Shown: piece after piece, positions 56,241 to 64,000 of the stretch
How the letters are laid out: every line of letters starts with the position of its first letter
Numbering within the stretch: position 1 is the first letter of the stretch
From: Synechococcus sp. WH 7805
GTDB taxonomy: Bacteria; Cyanobacteriota; Cyanobacteriia; PCC-6307; Cyanobiaceae
Direction of reading: 5' to 3'
DNA: 64,000 bases
NCBI RefSeq assembly: GCF_000153285.1
Contig: NZ_CH724168.1
Coordinates: 1,455,008 to 1,519,007 of the forward strand
The notes under the pieces: model-generated
The model's database searches: none
What the model was told of the DNA's origin: nothing
The model's input: the letters and a program-made list of their open reading frames with translations, nothing else
Made by a program: the position numbers and the translations under genes

Positions 56241-58283
56241 CTAGTTCGTGTCGGAAGACGTGGACTGCGCGTCTGCGTCCACCAACGGCTCTGACTCCTC
56301 CGCTGCCGATGGCTCCTCCACCCCTGCCGGTTTCGGCCCTGGCGGTTCCGGCAAGGCCTCCACGGGCCCCTCGGCCCCGGTGGCCGGATCGGGAATGGGA
56401 TCGGGATCCACAGCGGGCAGGGGCTTCGACGCCGGGCGATCCGCCCGGCAGGACAGCGTGAGCAAACCGGAGGACACACCGTCATTGGTCACCAGCACCT
56501 GCAACGGCGATCCGGCGTCTTCCGGAAGGGTCACCACCCGCAACGGCCCGCGATCCGCCGCCACGTCCCCGTCGGAGCCATACACCGTCATCTGCATCAG
56601 CGGTGTGCCGTTGATCCCCAGCACCAACCGGCGTCCGGCGGGAACAGTGATCGAAATCAGGCGAGCCCCACCTGCGGGCACCCGGCTCGAGAGCACCGTT
56701 GGCGCCCCTGCACGGGCTTTCACCGATTCGATGCGCACATCCTCCAGGCTGCGCAGTGCCGCCGCAAACCAGAGTTGCCGGAATGGCTCTGGCGGCTTCA
56801 CACCCGTAGCGACACCGGGCAGGAGCGTCTGGGCCGACGCACTCACCAATTGCTCCACCACCTTGGCATTCACCCCCTGCTGCACGAGCGTCTGTCGCTG
56901 TTTCTGCCAATCAGAATTGTTGAGCCGGCCCAGTCGGCCGCGAAGCATCGGAGGAAGCTGCTCAACTCGGGCCAGCCATTCCTCCGCCAATTCATTCCAA
57001 ACACGCCTGAGGGGTGCATCCTCAAGTGAATCGCTGGGCAGGCGTCCACCACGCTCTGGGAAACGAGCCAGCAAACTGGCATCCACAAGCTGCAGAAACC
57101 AGCTGCGATCCACCTGCAGGGCTCTCAGGCGGCTCAGCAGCAGCTGACGCTGATCCACCTCTGCAGGCGGAAGGCTGGCCGTGGGGGATCGCCCAATCAC
57201 ATCGGGCTCCGTGGAGGGTGCACCTCCAGGGGGATTGCTGCGGCTGAGAAGAAACCAGCCGATCGCCGTACCCACCAGCGCAGACACCAACAGAGCTCCC
57301 ACAACCGGCCAGATCCCGCCCTCAGCCGCCTGCAGACGCTGTTCAGCACGAGGACGCATCCGGTCGTCACCCCCCCCGGACGCAGTCGCTTGAGGCTGAG
57401 GCAGCAGATCAGGAACTGGTTGCGGAGCCTGAGGAGCCACCACCACCGGCGCCAGCACCACGGTGCGGTCGATCCGAGGCTGGGGACCAGTGGACTCGGG
57501 CATGGTGACTCGCTGAAGCGCCTGAAGCGCCTCGCTAGAGGTGGAAAAGCGTTGATCGCCCTGTTCCGAAAGCAGGCGACCCAACACCTCGCGATAGGAC
57601 GGCTCAAGATCCAGATCTGCCGGAACGCTCCAGTCGTCCCCTTGAGCCGCCAGCAACTTCTCGGGTGGACGTCCACTCAAGAGCGTGAGAGCTGTCACCC
57701 CCAGGGCGTGCAGGTCCATCCAGGCCTGAGCGGGCTCTTGCCGACCCTGAGCTCTCGGGGCATAGCTTGCCGAAGCCCCGGGAACCGGCTGCTCACCGCT
57801 GCGCTGAAGCAAACCGAAATCAATCAGCACCGGCAGACCGTCCTGGTCACGCCGAAGCAGATTGCGGGGGTTGAGATCACCATGCACCAGCTGCTGTGCA
57901 TGCAGCACGGCCAGAGGCGACAGCAGCTGACGCAACAGCAACAGCACTTCTCCCGGCCCGAACACCAGCTGGCGCTCCAGGCGCTGCTCTTGGATCTGAA
58001 GCAGACTTGATCCTTCCTGCCATTCCCGCACCAGCCACAGGCTTCCTTGCTCTTCAAGCAATCCGCCGAAGCGGGGGATCTGGGGATGCAGAACCGACTG
58101 CATCGCCGGCCAGAGCGCACGGATGCGCTCCGAGGCCTCAGCATCCTGGAGCTGACGGACCGCCACCGGTACTCCGCCGGCCATCTGATCCTCCGCACAC
58201 CAAAGTGCTCCCTGGGGATGGCTGGGATCGGCGGTCAGGCAGCGATCCAAGCGGTACCGGTCAGCCAGCAGGGTGCCGATCAC
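56241..58283 (-). CDS. Atypical Ser/Thr protein kinase with TM segment and extracytoplasmic domain
   Basis: About 680 residues from a GTG at 58283 (MIGTLLADRYRLDRCLTADP); a GTG at 58373 is the alternative. Kinase-like N-terminal domain: the glycine loop is degenerate, the usual beta-3 Lys is Arg (VPVAVRQLQ), the catalytic loop reads VHGDLNPRNLL instead of HRDLKPxN, while LIDFGLLQ keeps the DFG. Activity is therefore doubtful and it may be a pseudokinase. A TM helix (VVGALLVSALVGTAIGWFLL) near 360 is followed by a long alanine/proline-rich extracytoplasmic region with a PPC-like beta domain (RLISITVPAGRRLVLGING). Divergent from egtB with about 95 bp between. Confidence 0.8.
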   Translation of the reverse strand: MIGTLLADRYRLDRCLTADPSHPQGALWCAEDQMAGGVPVAVRQLQDAEASERIRALWPAMQSVLHPQIPRFGGLLEEQGSLWLVREWQEGSSLLQIQEQRLERQLVFGPGEVLLLLRQLLSPLAVLHAQQLVHGDLNPRNLLRRDQDGLPVLIDFGLLQRSGEQPVPGASASYAPRAQGRQEPAQAWMDLHALGVTALTLLSGRPPEKLLAAQGDDWSVPADLDLEPSYREVLGRLLSEQGDQRFSTSSEALQALQRVTMPESTGPQPRIDRTVVLAPVVVAPQAPQPVPDLLPQPQATASGGGDDRMRPRAEQRLQAAEGGIWPVVGALLVSALVGTAIGWFLLSRSNPPGGAPSTEPDVIGRSPTASLPPAEVDQRQLLLSRLRALQVDRSWFLQLVDASLLARFPERGGRLPSDSLEDAPLRRVWNELAEEWLARVEQLPPMLRGRLGRLNNSDWQKQRQTLVQQGVNAKVVEQLVSASAQTLLPGVATGVKPPEPFRQLWFAAALRSLEDVRIESVKARAGAPTVLSSRVPAGGARLISITVPAGRRLVLGINGTPLMQMTVYGSDGDVAADRGPLRVVTLPEDAGSPLQVLVTNDGVSSGLLTLSCRADRPASKPLPAVDPDPIPDPATGAEGPVEALPEPPGPKPAGVEEPSAAEESEPLVDADAQSTSSDTN

Positions 58284-58378
58284 AACATGGAGGCGATGGT
58301 TGGCTGATGGTAAAGGCTGTGTCCTGCTGACACCTGGGTGTGTAGCCCCTAGGGTCACCGCCAGTGCGCCCACCCGCT

Positions 58379-59575
58379 ATGGCCTCCGGCACGCTTCTGA
58401 ACCGGTTGATGGCCGTGCGGCATGCCAGTGAAGCCCTGATCGAACCGCTGGACACTGAAGATCTCAACCTTCAGGGGATGGCCGATGCCAGCCCCCCAAA
58501 ATGGCATCTGGCCCACACCACCTGGTTCTTCGAAACCTTTGTGCTGCGGCCCCACCAGCCGAGCTATGAACCGGCCGATGCCCGCTGGAGTTACCTGTTC
58601 AATTCCTATTACGAAGCCGTCGGTCCGCGCCAACCACGTCCCCAGCGGGGCCTGTTGAGTCGTCCGCCGATGCGGGAGGTGAGCCGATGGCGGAGCCGGG
58701 TCAACGCGGCTCTCGAACGCCTGCTGGAGAGCTGCGACGACGCGCCCTGGATGGACCTGGTGGAACTGGGACTGCAGCACGAGCAACAGCATCAGGAGCT
58801 GATGCTGATGGATCTGCTCGACGGCTTCAGCCGCCAACCCCTCGAACCGGCTTATCGAAGGGACTGGCAGGAGCCCGCATTAATCCACACCGATGACGTC
58901 AGCCCCACCTGGCTGGCCTGCACAGGCGGCCTGGTGGAGGTGGGGCATGCAGGAGCCAGCTTTCACTTCGACAACGAAACGCCCAGACACAAGGTGTGGC
59001 TGGAACCGTTCCAGATCGCCGATCGCCTCGTGACCAACGGCGACTACCGGCAGTTCATCGACGCTGGTGGCTACGACCGCCCCGAGCTCTGGATGAGCGA
59101 AGGCTGGACGGAATGCTGCCATCGTGGCTGGAGGGCACCCCGCTACTGGCGGGGGGATCCCACCGGCGAGGGTCCCTGGCACTGGGAGTTCACCCTTGGA
59201 GGACGCTGTGCCCTGGCAGAGCACAGGCCAGTACGTCATCTCAGCTGGTTTGAAGCAGATGCCTACGCCCGCTGGGCCGGGGCTCGCCTGCCCAGCGAGG
59301 CGGAATGGGAACGAGCCAGCCACACCCATGGCGAGCAGCTGCAGCAAAGCCACGGTGAGCTCTGGCAATGGACGTCGAGTCCTTACCGCCCCTACCCGGG
59401 ATTCCAGGCGGCCAGCGGTGCCGTAGGCGAATACAACGGCAAGTTCATGACCTCCCAATTCGTATTGCGGGGCAGCAGTCAACTCACACCCAGGGGCCAT
59501 TCCCGCGACACTTACCGGAACTTCTTTCCCCCAGCCAGTCGCTGGATGGCGGCAGGTCTGCGCCTGGCTCGATGA
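58379..59575 (+). CDS. egtB: Ergothioneine biosynthesis sulfoxide synthase EgtB
   Basis: 398 residues from the ATG at 58379. The DinB-like N-terminal domain has the iron-binding histidines in KWHLAHTTWFFE and HEQQHQELMLMDLL; the C-terminal formylglycine-generating-enzyme-like domain has ADRLVTNGDYRQFID, HLSWFEADAYARWAGARLPS and EWERASHTHG. It joins a thiol donor to hercynine with O2. No egtA or egtC is seen nearby, so it may use cysteine directly (inference). Overlaps egtD by 4 bp. Confidence 0.93.
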   Translation: MASGTLLNRLMAVRHASEALIEPLDTEDLNLQGMADASPPKWHLAHTTWFFETFVLRPHQPSYEPADARWSYLFNSYYEAVGPRQPRPQRGLLSRPPMREVSRWRSRVNAALERLLESCDDAPWMDLVELGLQHEQQHQELMLMDLLDGFSRQPLEPAYRRDWQEPALIHTDDVSPTWLACTGGLVEVGHAGASFHFDNETPRHKVWLEPFQIADRLVTNGDYRQFIDAGGYDRPELWMSEGWTECCHRGWRAPRYWRGDPTGEGPWHWEFTLGGRCALAEHRPVRHLSWFEADAYARWAGARLPSEAEWERASHTHGEQLQQSHGELWQWTSSPYRPYPGFQAASGAVGEYNGKFMTSQFVLRGSSQLTPRGHSRDTYRNFFPPASRWMAAGLRLAR

Positions 59576-60543
59576 CCACGCTCACGCCCTCGAGACCAGA
59601 GCTGATCGACCTACATCCACCGGCGGCGGACATGCTCCGGATGGTGCGGCACGGCCTGCGACAGGAGCCACGCCAGCTCCCAGCCTGGTTCCTCTACGAC
59701 ACGGAGGGGTCGCGGCTGTTTGATCAGATCTGCGAGCAGCCCGAGTACAGCCTCACGCGCACGGAAATTGGGCTGCTGGAGCGCTCGGCGGCAGCGATCG
59801 CCGCCGCCCTGGGAGACGGGGTGATCGTGGAGTTCGGCGCTGGCAGTGCCCGCAAGGTCGGCCCCCTGCTCAACGCCCTCCAACCTTCCGCCTACGTCGC
59901 CCTCGACATCAGCGCCGCCCATCTCCGCCAGGCCACAGCCGCACTGCAGAGCCGCTATCCAGGCGTGCCCATGCTGGGCATCTGCTGCGATCACAGCGAA
60001 CTGAAAGCCCTGCCGGAGCATCCTCTGCTGCAGGACCAGCGCCGCATTGGCTTTTTTCCGGGCAGTTCCCTGGGAAACTTCACCCGCCTGGAGGCTGTTG
60101 CGCTGCTGCGGCGTTTCCGGCAGCTTCTTGATGGCGGGCCCCTGCTCCTGGGCCTGGATCAGCCCAAGACACCCGCACGGCTCGAGGCGGCCTACGACGA
60201 TGCCGCCGGCGTGTCCGCCGCCTTCGCCCGCAACCTGCTGCATCGGCTGAACACGGAGCTGGGGGCCACATTCGACCCGGAGTCTTTCCGCTACGAAGCG
60301 CTTTGGCAGGCTGCTGAGCACCGGGTACGCATGGCCCTCGTGAGCCGGGAGCCTCAGTCGGTGTCGATCGCCGGTGAATGCTGGGGTTTCGCTGCCGAGC
60401 AACCGCTGGTCACCGAATACAGCGTGAAATACACCCCGGCCATGGCCCGCGCCCTGGCCGCGGAAGCGGGCTGGTGTTGGAGGCAGCGCTGGCACGACCC
60501 GGCCGACGATCTCTCCCTGCACTGGCTGGAAGCGGCAAACTGA
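59572..60543 (+). CDS. egtD: Histidine N-alpha-methyltransferase EgtD
   Basis: 323 residues from the ATG at 59572; the longer frame to 59368 lies inside egtB. FLYDTEGSRLFDQICEQPEY and LTRTEIGLLE are the family N-terminal signature, VIVEFGAGSARKVGPLLNAL the SAM-binding loop, FFPGSSLGNFTRLEAVALLR and the C-terminal VTEYSVKYTPA. Trimethylates histidine to hercynine. Start overlaps the egtB stop (ATGA); the two small genes that follow complete the operon. Confidence 0.95.
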   Translation: MTTLTPSRPELIDLHPPAADMLRMVRHGLRQEPRQLPAWFLYDTEGSRLFDQICEQPEYSLTRTEIGLLERSAAAIAAALGDGVIVEFGAGSARKVGPLLNALQPSAYVALDISAAHLRQATAALQSRYPGVPMLGICCDHSELKALPEHPLLQDQRRIGFFPGSSLGNFTRLEAVALLRRFRQLLDGGPLLLGLDQPKTPARLEAAYDDAAGVSAAFARNLLHRLNTELGATFDPESFRYEALWQAAEHRVRMALVSREPQSVSIAGECWGFAAEQPLVTEYSVKYTPAMARALAAEAGWCWRQRWHDPADDLSLHWLEAAN

Positions 60544-60569
60544 GCCCAGAAACCGAGCGAGGCACCGCC

Positions 60570-60818
60570 ATGAGTCGAGAAGAGCAACGGCGCACGGTGC
60601 GACTGCAGCGGGAATCGCTGATGGAGGAGCTGGAGACGGTGTACCGGCAAGCCTTCGAGCGCCTCAGTGAGCTGGAGCTCGGGGACGGGTCGGTGGCCCG
60701 ACTCACCCAGCTGCTGCTGCGCTCGCGGGATGGGGCGATCACCCCCCTGCAGGAAGAGATTGAAGCGCCCCTGATCACCCGTGCACCGGATGAGATCGTC
60801 GACGAGGCTGTGGACTGA
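60570..60818 (+). CDS. Hercynine-metabolism-associated small protein
   Basis: 82 residues from the ATG at 60570 (MSREEQRRTVRLQRESLMEE). Charged, helical, likely coiled coil in the first half; the second half has LTQLLLRSRDGAITPLQEEI. It lies 26 bases after egtD and its stop overlaps the next start by one base. From memory, cyanobacterial egt operons carry a small protein of this kind annotated only by association with hercynine metabolism; its function is unknown. I did not verify the match. Confidence 0.7.
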   Translation: MSREEQRRTVRLQRESLMEELETVYRQAFERLSELELGDGSVARLTQLLLRSRDGAITPLQEEIEAPLITRAPDEIVDEAVD

Positions 60819-61303
60819 TGGCTCCGACCTGGCTGGATCAACTGGAACGCAACCTGGAGGATCGGCTCAATGCCTTTCTTCAGGCGAACCCGGATCAGGA
60901 TCGCTTGCTGCGCGAGCAGCATCTCCAAGACCGCCAGCATGACCTGAACCGTCGCCGGGATCAGATGCAGAGTCAGGCCAAAGACCTGCGCCGGCAGCTG
61001 TTATCCCTGGCGGAACAAGTCCAGGCCTGGGGTGTACGCAGCCGCAAGGCTGACGCCGCCGGGGAAAAGGAACTGGCGGTTCGAGCTGAACGCCACGTGC
61101 AGACGTTGATGGAGCAGGGCCGGGCTCTCTGGAGTGAACTGGAGACACTCGGACGCGATTTTCAAGGCCTGGATCAGCAGATCAGCGATCTGCGCCGGCA
61201 GGCCACAAGTGAATCCACAGGACGCAGCCTTGATGAAGACTGGGCCCTTTTCGAAGCCAGACAGGAGCTGGAAGAGCTCCGGCAACGCCAAGGTCTCAAC
61301 TGA
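60818..61303 (+). CDS. Hercynine-metabolism-associated coiled-coil protein
   Basis: 161 residues, almost wholly helical and charged (DRLLREQHLQDRQHDLNRRR, RRQLLSLAEQVQAWGVRSRK, ELETLGRDFQGLDQQISDLR), resembling PspA-like coiled coils but short. The start ATG overlaps the previous stop (TGATG). Occurs as the fourth gene of the egtB-egtD operon; from memory such proteins are named only for that linkage. No catalytic motif is visible, so a structural, scaffolding or membrane-associated role is possible. Confidence 0.7.
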   Translation: MAPTWLDQLERNLEDRLNAFLQANPDQDRLLREQHLQDRQHDLNRRRDQMQSQAKDLRRQLLSLAEQVQAWGVRSRKADAAGEKELAVRAERHVQTLMEQGRALWSELETLGRDFQGLDQQISDLRRQATSESTGRSLDEDWALFEARQELEELRQRQGLN

Positions 61304-61327
61304 CCGCCGCCTCGAGCGCTTCCTTAA

Positions 61328-61591
61328 TCAGGCCTTGGGAGCAGGAGGCTCCAGGCTCACATTTTCCGGCGGAGGGGTGGGATCGGGATCGGCGATCAGC
61401 ATGTGCTGGAGCACAATCTCAGGGCGCTCACTGTCGCGCCAGCGAATCCGATAGGCGGGCATCTTGGTGCCCCGGCTGGTGGTCTGCTCCACAGGCTCCA
61501 TCACCCAGCCGCGGCGGGAACGGCCTTGGGGATTGCGCTTGACCACCGCATCGGCGTGCTTGAAGCGGAAACCTACGCGCTCACCACTCAT
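61328..61591 (-). CDS. Conserved small hypothetical protein beside lysS
   Basis: 87 residues from the ATG at 61591 (MSGERVGFRFKHADAVVKRN). The core RRGWVMEPVEQTTSRGTKMP and YRIRWRDSERPEIVLQHML suggests a small beta-rich domain (SH3-like), followed by a proline-rich tail (DPDPTPPPENVSLEPPAP). It lies 79 bp after lysS on the same strand. Function unknown. Confidence 0.65.
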   Translation of the reverse strand: MSGERVGFRFKHADAVVKRNPQGRSRRGWVMEPVEQTTSRGTKMPAYRIRWRDSERPEIVLQHMLIADPDPTPPPENVSLEPPAPKA

Positions 61592-61670
61592 TGGAAAGGG
61601 ACCATGCCACTGTTGACCATTATCCACCCCGAGGGTGCCCAAACGCTCGCCCGGTGGTCCAGCTTGATAC

Positions 61671-63164
61671 TCACCCCTCCGGACGCAGCAGCGGGAAGGC
61701 GATCACATCACGGATGGAGGGACTGTCAGTGAGAAGCATCACCAGGCGATCGATGCCGATGCCAAGGCCTCCTGTGGGAGGCATGCCCACTTCCAGCGCC
61801 TGCAGAAAGTCCTCATCCACCCCCTGGGCTTCCTCATCGCCGGCCGCCCGGCGGGCCTGCTGAGCCTCCAGGCGCCCGCGCTGGTCGACCGGATCAATCA
61901 ACTCGCTGAAAGCATTGGCCGTCTCCCGTCCAACAATGAACAACTCGAAACGCTCCACCAGGCCGGGCTTGCTGCGGTGTTTGCGGGCCAGAGGTGAAAT
62001 CTCCTCGGGATAATCGAGCACGAACGTGGGCTGGGTCAGGTTGGCTTCCACGGCATGCTCAAACGCTTCATTGAGCAGACGACCTACGGAATCGGCCTTC
62101 TCTGGAACGGGAAGCCCCTTGGCCGCCATGGCCTCAGCCGCCGCCTCACGATCGGAGAAGGTCGTGAAGTCGAGGCCTGTGGCCTCTTCCACCAACTCAT
62201 GCATCGTCGCCCGGCGCCAGGGCGGGGTGAGATCGATCTCCGTGCCTTGATAGGCGAGCCGCGTGCTGCCACAAACCTGCTGGCAAATCGACGCAATCAT
62301 CGACTCGGTGAGGTCGATCATTCCCAGGTAATCGGTATAAGCCTGATACACCTCCACCGAGGTGAACTCAGGGTTGTGGCGGGTGCTCATCCCCTCGTTG
62401 CGGAAGATACGACCCAGCTCGTACACCCGCTCAAAACCGCCCACCACCAAGCGCTTCAGATGCAACTCGGTGGCGATGCGCAGGTAAAGCGGCAGATCCA
62501 GTGTGTTGTGGTGGGTGATGAACGGGCGCGCATCAGCTCCACCCGCCTCCGCCTGCAACACGGGCGTTTCAATCTCCAGGAACTCGCGCTCGTCGAGCCA
62601 GCGCCGGATCGCACTCACGGTCAACGCCCGGCGACGGAAGGTCTCACGCGACTGGGGCGTGACGATCAAATCCAGATAGCGCTGGCGGTAACGCTTCTCC
62701 ACGTCCGCCAGACCATGCCACTTATCCGGCAGGGGCTGCAGGGACTTGGTGAGCATGGTCCACTCCGCCACCTTCACCGACAACTCCCCCCTGTCGGTGC
62801 GGCGCAACGTGCCACGCACGCCGATCAGATCGCCGGCGTCGACAAGAGACGTGATCTGAGCAAAGGCCTCACCGAGCGCCGCCTTCTCCAGAAACAGCTG
62901 GATCGTGCCGGTTTCGTCGGCAAGGGTGAAGAAAGCAAGCTTGCCCATCACCCTCCGGGTCATCACCCGACCGGCAACAGCCACAGCGCAATCCTTCTCC
63001 TCTCCCTTGGGCAAATCGGCATGATCGGTCTGCAGCCGAGCCATCCGGTCGGTGGGGTCAAAGGTGAGGGCGTAGGGCTCCCGGCCCTGGTCGCGCAGGG
63101 CAGACACCTTCTCAAGGCGGGTCTCACGCAGATCAGACACGGAGCAGAATGCAGTCGGCGCCAT
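61671..63164 (-). CDS. lysS: Lysyl-tRNA synthetase, class II
   Basis: 497 residues from the ATG at 63164; a GTG at 63140 giving [19 protein letters not shown] is an alternative start. The N-terminal OB fold ([20 protein letters not shown]) binds the tRNA anticodon. Class II motifs: [38 protein letters not shown] and [14 protein letters not shown]. Charges tRNA-Lys. Lies 30 bp downstream of rpaB on the same strand, so the two may be cotranscribed. Confidence 0.97.
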   Translation of the reverse strand: MAPTAFCSVSDLRETRLEKVSALRDQGREPYALTFDPTDRMARLQTDHADLPKGEEKDCAVAVAGRVMTRRVMGKLAFFTLADETGTIQLFLEKAALGEAFAQITSLVDAGDLIGVRGTLRRTDRGELSVKVAEWTMLTKSLQPLPDKWHGLADVEKRYRQRYLDLIVTPQSRETFRRRALTVSAIRRWLDEREFLEIETPVLQAEAGGADARPFITHHNTLDLPLYLRIATELHLKRLVVGGFERVYELGRIFRNEGMSTRHNPEFTSVEVYQAYTDYLGMIDLTESMIASICQQVCGSTRLAYQGTEIDLTPPWRRATMHELVEEATGLDFTTFSDREAAAEAMAAKGLPVPEKADSVGRLLNEAFEHAVEANLTQPTFVLDYPEEISPLARKHRSKPGLVERFELFIVGRETANAFSELIDPVDQRGRLEAQQARRAAGDEEAQGVDEDFLQALEVGMPPTGGLGIGIDRLVMLLTDSPSIRDVIAFPLLRPEG

Positions 63165-63194
63165 CCTGCCGGTCGACGGGACCCAGGTCGATAA

Positions 63195-64000
63195 TCAGCC
63201 TGCGACTGCTACCGGTGCGTTATCACCCATCCGTTGGGATGAGTAACCAATTCCACGCACAGTGAGAATTAGCTCAGGATTGCGGGGGTCGGGCTCGAGT
63301 TTGCCCCGAAGGCGAGCCACATACACATCAACAACGCGCAGGTCGGCGGATCGGCGGGGAGGGTAACCCCAGAGTTGTTCCAGAATTTCAGCACGGGGAA
63401 CCACCCGCCCTGGCTCACGGAACAGCAGTTCCAGCAGGCTGAATTCGGTATAAGTCAGCGCAATACGCTCGCTGCCTCGGGTGACTTGCCGGCGATTGGT
63501 GTCCACGACAAGCTCTCCGACCCTCACAACGCCTTGACCAGTCGGTAGTTCTCTCGGCTCTGCACTTGCCGAGCCGCGGCCTACACGACGAAGGATGGTC
63601 GCGATCCTCGCTTCTAGCTCTTTTGGACTGAAGGGCTTAGGTAAGTAATCATCAGCACCGAGGTCAAGGCCGGCCACCCGCTCTGAGATGGCTTCGAGGG
63701 CCGAAAGGAAAATGATTGGCACACAGGATTCAGCCCGCAAACGGCGGCACACGGCGAAACCGTCAAGCTTTGGAAGCATCACATCGAGCACTACCAAATC
63801 GGGAGACTCCCGATGGAAGAGTTCAAGTGCCTCTTCACCATCCTCTGCGCAGACCACGCGATAACCAGCCAACTGGAGACGCATCACCAAGACGCGACGA
63901 ACAGCAGGCTCGTCATCCACCACCAACAGGGTTGCTTTGTCTGCTGCCGGTCCGCTGTTGACGGGGCCCTGGCCACTTAAAAGCTGGGATGGCCCGTCTG
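63195..64000 (-). CDS. rpaB: Response regulator RpaB, N-terminus beyond the right edge
   Basis: An OmpR-type regulator. The frame stays open to base 64000 (reading DGPSQLLSGQGPVNSGPAAD just before the receiver domain), so the start codon may lie outside the window. The receiver domain has VVDDEPAVRRVL, LVVLDVMLPKLDGFAV (phospho-acceptor Asp) and YLPKPFSPKEL; the C-terminal winged helix has YTEFSLLELLFREPGRVVPR and the terminal VDVYVARLRGKLEPDPRNPE. It is the essential cyanobacterial regulator of high-light and photosystem genes, with psaC among plausible targets. Identity is by close match to what I recall of RpaB. Confidence 0.88.
   Translation of the reverse strand, partial: DGPSQLLSGQGPVNSGPAADKATLLVVDDEPAVRRVLVMRLQLAGYRVVCAEDGEEALELFHRESPDLVVLDVMLPKLDGFAVCRRLRAESCVPIIFLSALEAISERVAGLDLGADDYLPKPFSPKELEARIATILRRVGRGSASAEPRELPTGQGVVRVGELVVDTNRRQVTRGSERIALTYTEFSLLELLFREPGRVVPRAEILEQLWGYPPRRSADLRVVDVYVARLRGKLEPDPRNPELILTVRGIGYSSQRMGDNAPVAVAG

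Overview
The window looks like the chromosome of a marine picocyanobacterium (Synechococcus/Cyanobium type). It carries psaC (the photosystem I iron-sulfur subunit), the cyanobacterial response regulator rpaB, the run psaC / acpP-fabF-tktA / uxs / thiC, and an egtB-egtD group with two small accompanying genes. Coding is dense, with many 1-4 bp start/stop overlaps. This assignment is an inference from gene content; no database search was possible.

Left to right: (1) 1-652 is the N-terminal part of a repeat protein running off the left edge. (2) 1074-4573 is the dTDP-L-rhamnose operon rfbA-C-D-B. (3) About 4.6-43 kb is a large accessory region for surface glycans. I count nine sulfotransferase domains of several subfamilies and at least eight glycosyltransferase genes, several fused to TPR-like repeats. 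The blocks at about 4.6-13 kb and 20.2-25.3 kb are visibly A+T-rich compared with their G+C-rich neighbours, which suggests imported DNA. (4) At 26.5-32.5 kb an overlapping operon (GT2, GT61, TPR, TPR-sulfotransferase) leads into a small RTX-type calcium-binding protein and a terminator. A decayed RTX relative follows. (5) At 36.9-41.7 kb lies a type I secretion set: parvulin-like isomerase, cNMP-domain/C39-like ABC transporter, and HlyD adaptor. GDP-mannose synthesis (manC) follows. (6) From 43.2 kb to the right edge is the housekeeping backbone: glmS, psaC, acpP, fabF, tktA, uxs, thiC with a TPP riboswitch, a five-gene overlapping unit headed by ruvB, smpB, an atypical Ser/Thr kinase, the hercynine/ergothioneine operon, lysS and rpaB.

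Working model (inference): the rfb genes, manC and uxs supply dTDP-rhamnose, GDP-mannose and UDP-xylose. The glycosyltransferases and sulfotransferases build sulfated glycans, possibly on secreted proteins, since the TPR-transferase architecture recalls protein O-glycosyltransferases. The RTX protein would be exported by the neighbouring type I system. The most notable items are the nine-sulfotransferase set with a GT25-sulfotransferase fusion, an in-frame TAA splitting a large TPR-glycosyltransferase gene, the RTX/type I secretion set with an apparently inactive C39 domain, and two uncharacterised genes in the hercynine operon.
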